From JBELMB01 sp042088665 (lineage in GTDB: Bacteria; Pseudomonadota; Alphaproteobacteria; Rhodobacterales; Rhodobacteraceae): 7,976 bases of DNA. The stretch spans positions 1 through 7,976 of the forward strand of contig JBELMB010000227.1 in assembly GCA_042088665.1 (NCBI GenBank), read 5' to 3'. Position numbers and translations under genes: made by a program. Positions 6,093 through 7,976 of this stretch are shown piece after piece. Numbering within the stretch: position 1 is the first letter of the stretch; every line of letters starts with the position of its first letter. The notes under the pieces were generated by a model. The model made no database searches. It was not told the DNA's origin and worked only from the letters and a program-made list of their open reading frames with translations.

Positions 6093-6120
6093 CCTATAAC
6101 ACAGGCGCTTGGGATGGCAA
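6093..6120 (-). promoter_or_regulatory. Candidate sigma-70-type promoter for acpP
   Basis: On the minus strand TTGCCA (6115-6120; 5 of 6 matches to TTGACA) is followed after 16 bases by TATAGG (6093-6098; 4 of 6 matches to TATAAT), with a TG one base upstream of the -10, giving an extended -10. Transcription would start near 6086, about 145 bases before acpP. The -10 region is also bracketed by a small inverted repeat, GCCT...AGGC (6092-6106), a possible regulator site. Confidence 0.55.
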
Positions 6121-6162
6121 ATGCTTTCCCACGCCGCTCTGCAGCACTGGCCCCGGGCGATA

Positions 6163-6900
6163 TTACAACATGGCCATGCCACCGTTGACGTGCAACGTCG
6201 TGCCGGTGACATAGGCGGCTTCGGGGCTGGCGAGGTAAAGCACCGCCGCGGCGATTTCCTCGGGCGTGCCCATCCGACCGTTTGGAATCTGGGTCAGGAT
6301 GGCCGCTTTCTGGTCCTCGTTGAGCTTGTCCGTCATCGCCGTTTCAATGAATCCGGGCGCCACCGCGTTCACCGTGATGCCACGGCTCGCGACCTCGTAG
6401 GCCAGCGATTTCGACATGCCGATCATGCCGGCCTTGGCAGCGGCATAGTTGCCCTGCCCGGGGTTGCCGGTCGCGCCAACCACCGACGAGATGTTCACGA
6501 TGCGGCCCCAGCGCGCCTTCATCATGCCGCGCAGCGAGGCCTTGCACAGGCGGAAGGTCGCCGTCAGGTTCACATCCAGCACCTGCGCCCATTCGTCCTC
6601 GGACATGCGCATGAAGAGGTTGTCGCGCGTGATGCCCGCATTGTTGACGAGAATGTCGAGGCTGCCCATCGCGTCCACCGCCTGCTTCGGCAACGCGGTC
6701 ACCGCTACGGCATCGCCAAGGTTGCAGGGCAGCACATACGCCCGGTCACCCAGTTCCGCGGCGAGGGCTTCGAGCGGGGCGACCCGCGTGCCCGACAGCC
6801 CGACTGTGGCGCCTGCACCGTGCAGCGTCTTGGCGATGGCGCCGCCAATTCCCCCGGATGCGCCCGTCACCAGCGCGGTCTTGCCTGTCAGATCAAACAT
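6163..6900 (-). CDS. fabG: 3-oxoacyl-[acyl-carrier-protein] reductase
   Basis: Performs the NADPH-dependent reduction of 3-ketoacyl-ACP to 3-hydroxyacyl-ACP, the first reduction in each elongation cycle of type II fatty acid synthesis. It is a 245-aa short-chain dehydrogenase/reductase with a Rossmann fold: cofactor motif TGASGGIG (12-19), NNAG (86-89), and catalytic residues N111, S139, Y152 and K156 (NISSVVG...GNYAAAKAG). Each catalytic residue is offset by one from E. coli FabG. The family features PGFIETAMTD and the C-terminal GTTLHVNGGMAML are present. ATG 6900 has GGGAG six bases upstream. Flanking fabD and acpP confirm that it is the housekeeping fabG rather than one of the many SDR look-alikes, such as PhaB. 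A 179-base gap to fabD holds a weak promoter candidate. Confidence 0.97.
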   Translation of the reverse strand: MFDLTGKTALVTGASGGIGGAIAKTLHGAGATVGLSGTRVAPLEALAAELGDRAYVLPCNLGDAVAVTALPKQAVDAMGSLDILVNNAGITRDNLFMRMSEDEWAQVLDVNLTATFRLCKASLRGMMKARWGRIVNISSVVGATGNPGQGNYAAAKAGMIGMSKSLAYEVASRGITVNAVAPGFIETAMTDKLNEDQKAAILTQIPNGRMGTPEEIAAAVLYLASPEAAYVTGTTLHVNGGMAML

Positions 6901-6927
6901 CTCTGTCTCCCGTTGCGTCTTTCCCCG

Positions 6928-6957
6928 CTTCTAGCGGCATCGGCCACGGGAAGGCAA
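6928..6957 (-). promoter_or_regulatory. Weak candidate promoter for fabG
   Basis: On the minus strand TTGCCT (6952-6957) and TAGAAG (6928-6933) are 18 bases apart, each matching 4 of 6 bases of the sigma-70 consensus. The site lies 27-57 bases before the fabG start codon, within the fabD-fabG gap. Such matches occur by chance in intergenic DNA, so this is only a suggestion. Confidence 0.3.
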
Positions 6958-7015
6958 TTGGTCAAGGCCGGAGCAGGCGCACCTCGACCTGCCAGCGCAG
7001 CGCCCGCGGCTTGCC

Positions 7016-7041
7016 AGTCAACCCGGGAAGTCAACCCGGGA
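7016..7041. repeat. Exact 13-bp tandem duplication in the fabD-fabG gap
   Basis: AGTCAACCCGGGA occurs twice head to tail with no spacer (7016-7028 and 7029-7041), about 40 bases beyond the fabD stop. Each copy contains the palindrome CCCGGG, and on the minus strand each has TTGACT. It may be a recent slippage duplication or a doubled binding site; no hairpin plus T-run is formed. Confidence 0.7.
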
Positions 7042-7079
7042 CATCCGGCAGGACCGCCGCGCAATCTCGGTGTCGCGGA

Positions 7080-7976
7080 TCAGCCCTGCAACGACGCCGC
7101 GGCAGCCTTCACATCGTCGGCAGAACCCACCTGACGCAACGTCGCGCTGCGCTCGATTCGGCGCACCATGCCGGACAGGGCCTTGCCCGCGCCGATTTCC
7201 CAGAACTCGTCGACGCCATGTCCCACCATGAAGGCCACCGACTCGCGCCAGCGCACCGCACCGCAGATCTGGTCCACCAGCAGCGAGCGAATCGTTGGCA
7301 CATTGCGGACCGCTTCGGCGAGCACATTCGCCACAAGCGGCACCTTGGGGTCCAGAATGTCCACATGGCTGAGGGCCTCTGCCATCTCGCGCGCGGCGGG
7401 CTCCATCAGGGCGCAGTGAAACGGCGCGCTGACCGGCAGCATCACGGCACGTTTGGCGCCCGCCGCCTTGGCCGCCGTCACCGCGCGTTCCACGGCTGCC
7501 AGCGTGCCCGACACCACCACCTGGCCCGGGTCGTTGTCATTGGCCGCGGCGAGCACGTCACCTTCGGCGGCCTCGGTGACGACGGATCTGACCACCTCGA
7601 GGTCGAGCCCCAGCAAGGCCGCCATCGCACCCTCACCCACCGGCACCGCGGCCTGCATGGCCTGCCCGCGCTTGCGCAACAGACGCGCCGCGTCACTGAC
7701 GCTCAGCGCGCCCGCCGCGGTCAGGGCGGAATATTCTCCAAGGCTGTGCCCCGCGACAAAGCTGGCGGCCGAAATCTCCACGCCCTCCGCTTCGAGCGCG
7801 CGCATGGCGGCCAAGGACGTCGCCATAAGCGCCGGCTGCGCGTTCTGCGTCAGGGTCAGGGTCTCAAGGTCCCCCTCCCAGATCAGCGCAGAAAGCTTTT
7901 CGCCCAATGCGTCGTCCACTTCGTCAAAGACCGCCCGGGCAGCCGGGTAAGCCTGCGCCAGATCCTGGCCCATACC
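7080..7976 (-). CDS. fabD: Malonyl-CoA:ACP transacylase, 5' end cut by window
   Basis: Transfers malonyl groups from malonyl-CoA to ACP, supplying the extender unit for fatty acid synthesis. 298 codons are visible, and only the extreme N-terminus with the expected PGQGSQ motif lies beyond the window. The first visible residues, GMGQDLAQAYP, match the region just after that motif, so the methionine at 7973 is internal rather than the start. Numbered from that Met, the nucleophile elbow GHSLGEYSAL is at 75-84 with catalytic S77, and the catalytic histidine is H186 in PVSAPFHCALMEPA. The arginine that binds the malonyl carboxylate is probably R102 (LLRKRGQAM). Further family blocks are QPALMATSLA, NDNDPGQVVVSG and EIGAGKALSGMVRRI. 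It is the first gene visible in the fabD-fabG-acpP order. It ends with TGA 179 bases before fabG. Confidence 0.96.
   Translation of the reverse strand, partial: GMGQDLAQAYPAARAVFDEVDDALGEKLSALIWEGDLETLTLTQNAQPALMATSLAAMRALEAEGVEISAASFVAGHSLGEYSALTAAGALSVSDAARLLRKRGQAMQAAVPVGEGAMAALLGLDLEVVRSVVTEAAEGDVLAAANDNDPGQVVVSGTLAAVERAVTAAKAAGAKRAVMLPVSAPFHCALMEPAAREMAEALSHVDILDPKVPLVANVLAEAVRNVPTIRSLLVDQICGAVRWRESVAFMVGHGVDEFWEIGAGKALSGMVRRIERSATLRQVGSADDVKAAAASLQG

Noticed and set aside
6109..7134. 341-codon plus-strand open frame opposite fabG
   Set aside because: Antisense shadow of a clear fabG with all catalytic residues; no protein-like features of its own.

Overview
The window looks like a chromosomal segment of a GC-rich alphaproteobacterium, most likely from the Rhodobacteraceae/Roseobacter group. 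The best pointer is the acyl carrier protein, whose sequence has the pattern I associate with Rhodobacterales. Third-position GC bias fits too, and it produces long spurious open frames opposite the real genes. There is no rRNA, tRNA, CRISPR array, transposase or phage gene.

Left half (about 1-4410): three minus-strand catabolic genes, read right to left, are an M20D amidohydrolase (3172-4410), a second paralogous M20D amidohydrolase (1191-2354) and a SpeB-type agmatinase (102-1061). Agmatinase would split agmatine into putrescine and urea. The hydrolases would cleave N-acyl or amide bonds of amino-acid conjugates, but their substrates cannot be read from sequence. The two hydrolases are separated by about 0.8 kb holding a plus-strand gene for a small secreted protein with eight cysteines (2773-3033). 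It has lower GC than its neighbours. Directly in front of it lies an array of seven 7-bp half-sites spaced exactly 10 bp apart in alternating orientation (2694-2760). The last half-site runs into the ribosome binding site. This array and its small protein are the most unusual part of the window. The right-hand hydrolase also carries a 24-residue Gly-Pro tetrapeptide repeat, encoded by a 12-bp minisatellite, that its paralogue lacks.

Middle (4411-5700): mazG (4485-5300, plus strand), a two-domain nucleoside triphosphate pyrophosphohydrolase, is divergent from the hydrolase across 74 bp. About 340 bp follow in which I see no gene. Then comes a strong minus-strand terminator (5638-5667).

Right half (5702-7976): the fatty-acid synthesis genes fabD (cut by the window edge), fabG and acpP run on the minus strand in the classical order. 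They are separated by fairly long gaps (179 and 221 bp) that contain promoter-like sequences and hairpins. Each gene may therefore also be transcribed separately, which would suit the high demand for ACP. fabF, often next after acpP in other bacteria, is absent here and the unit ends at the terminator.
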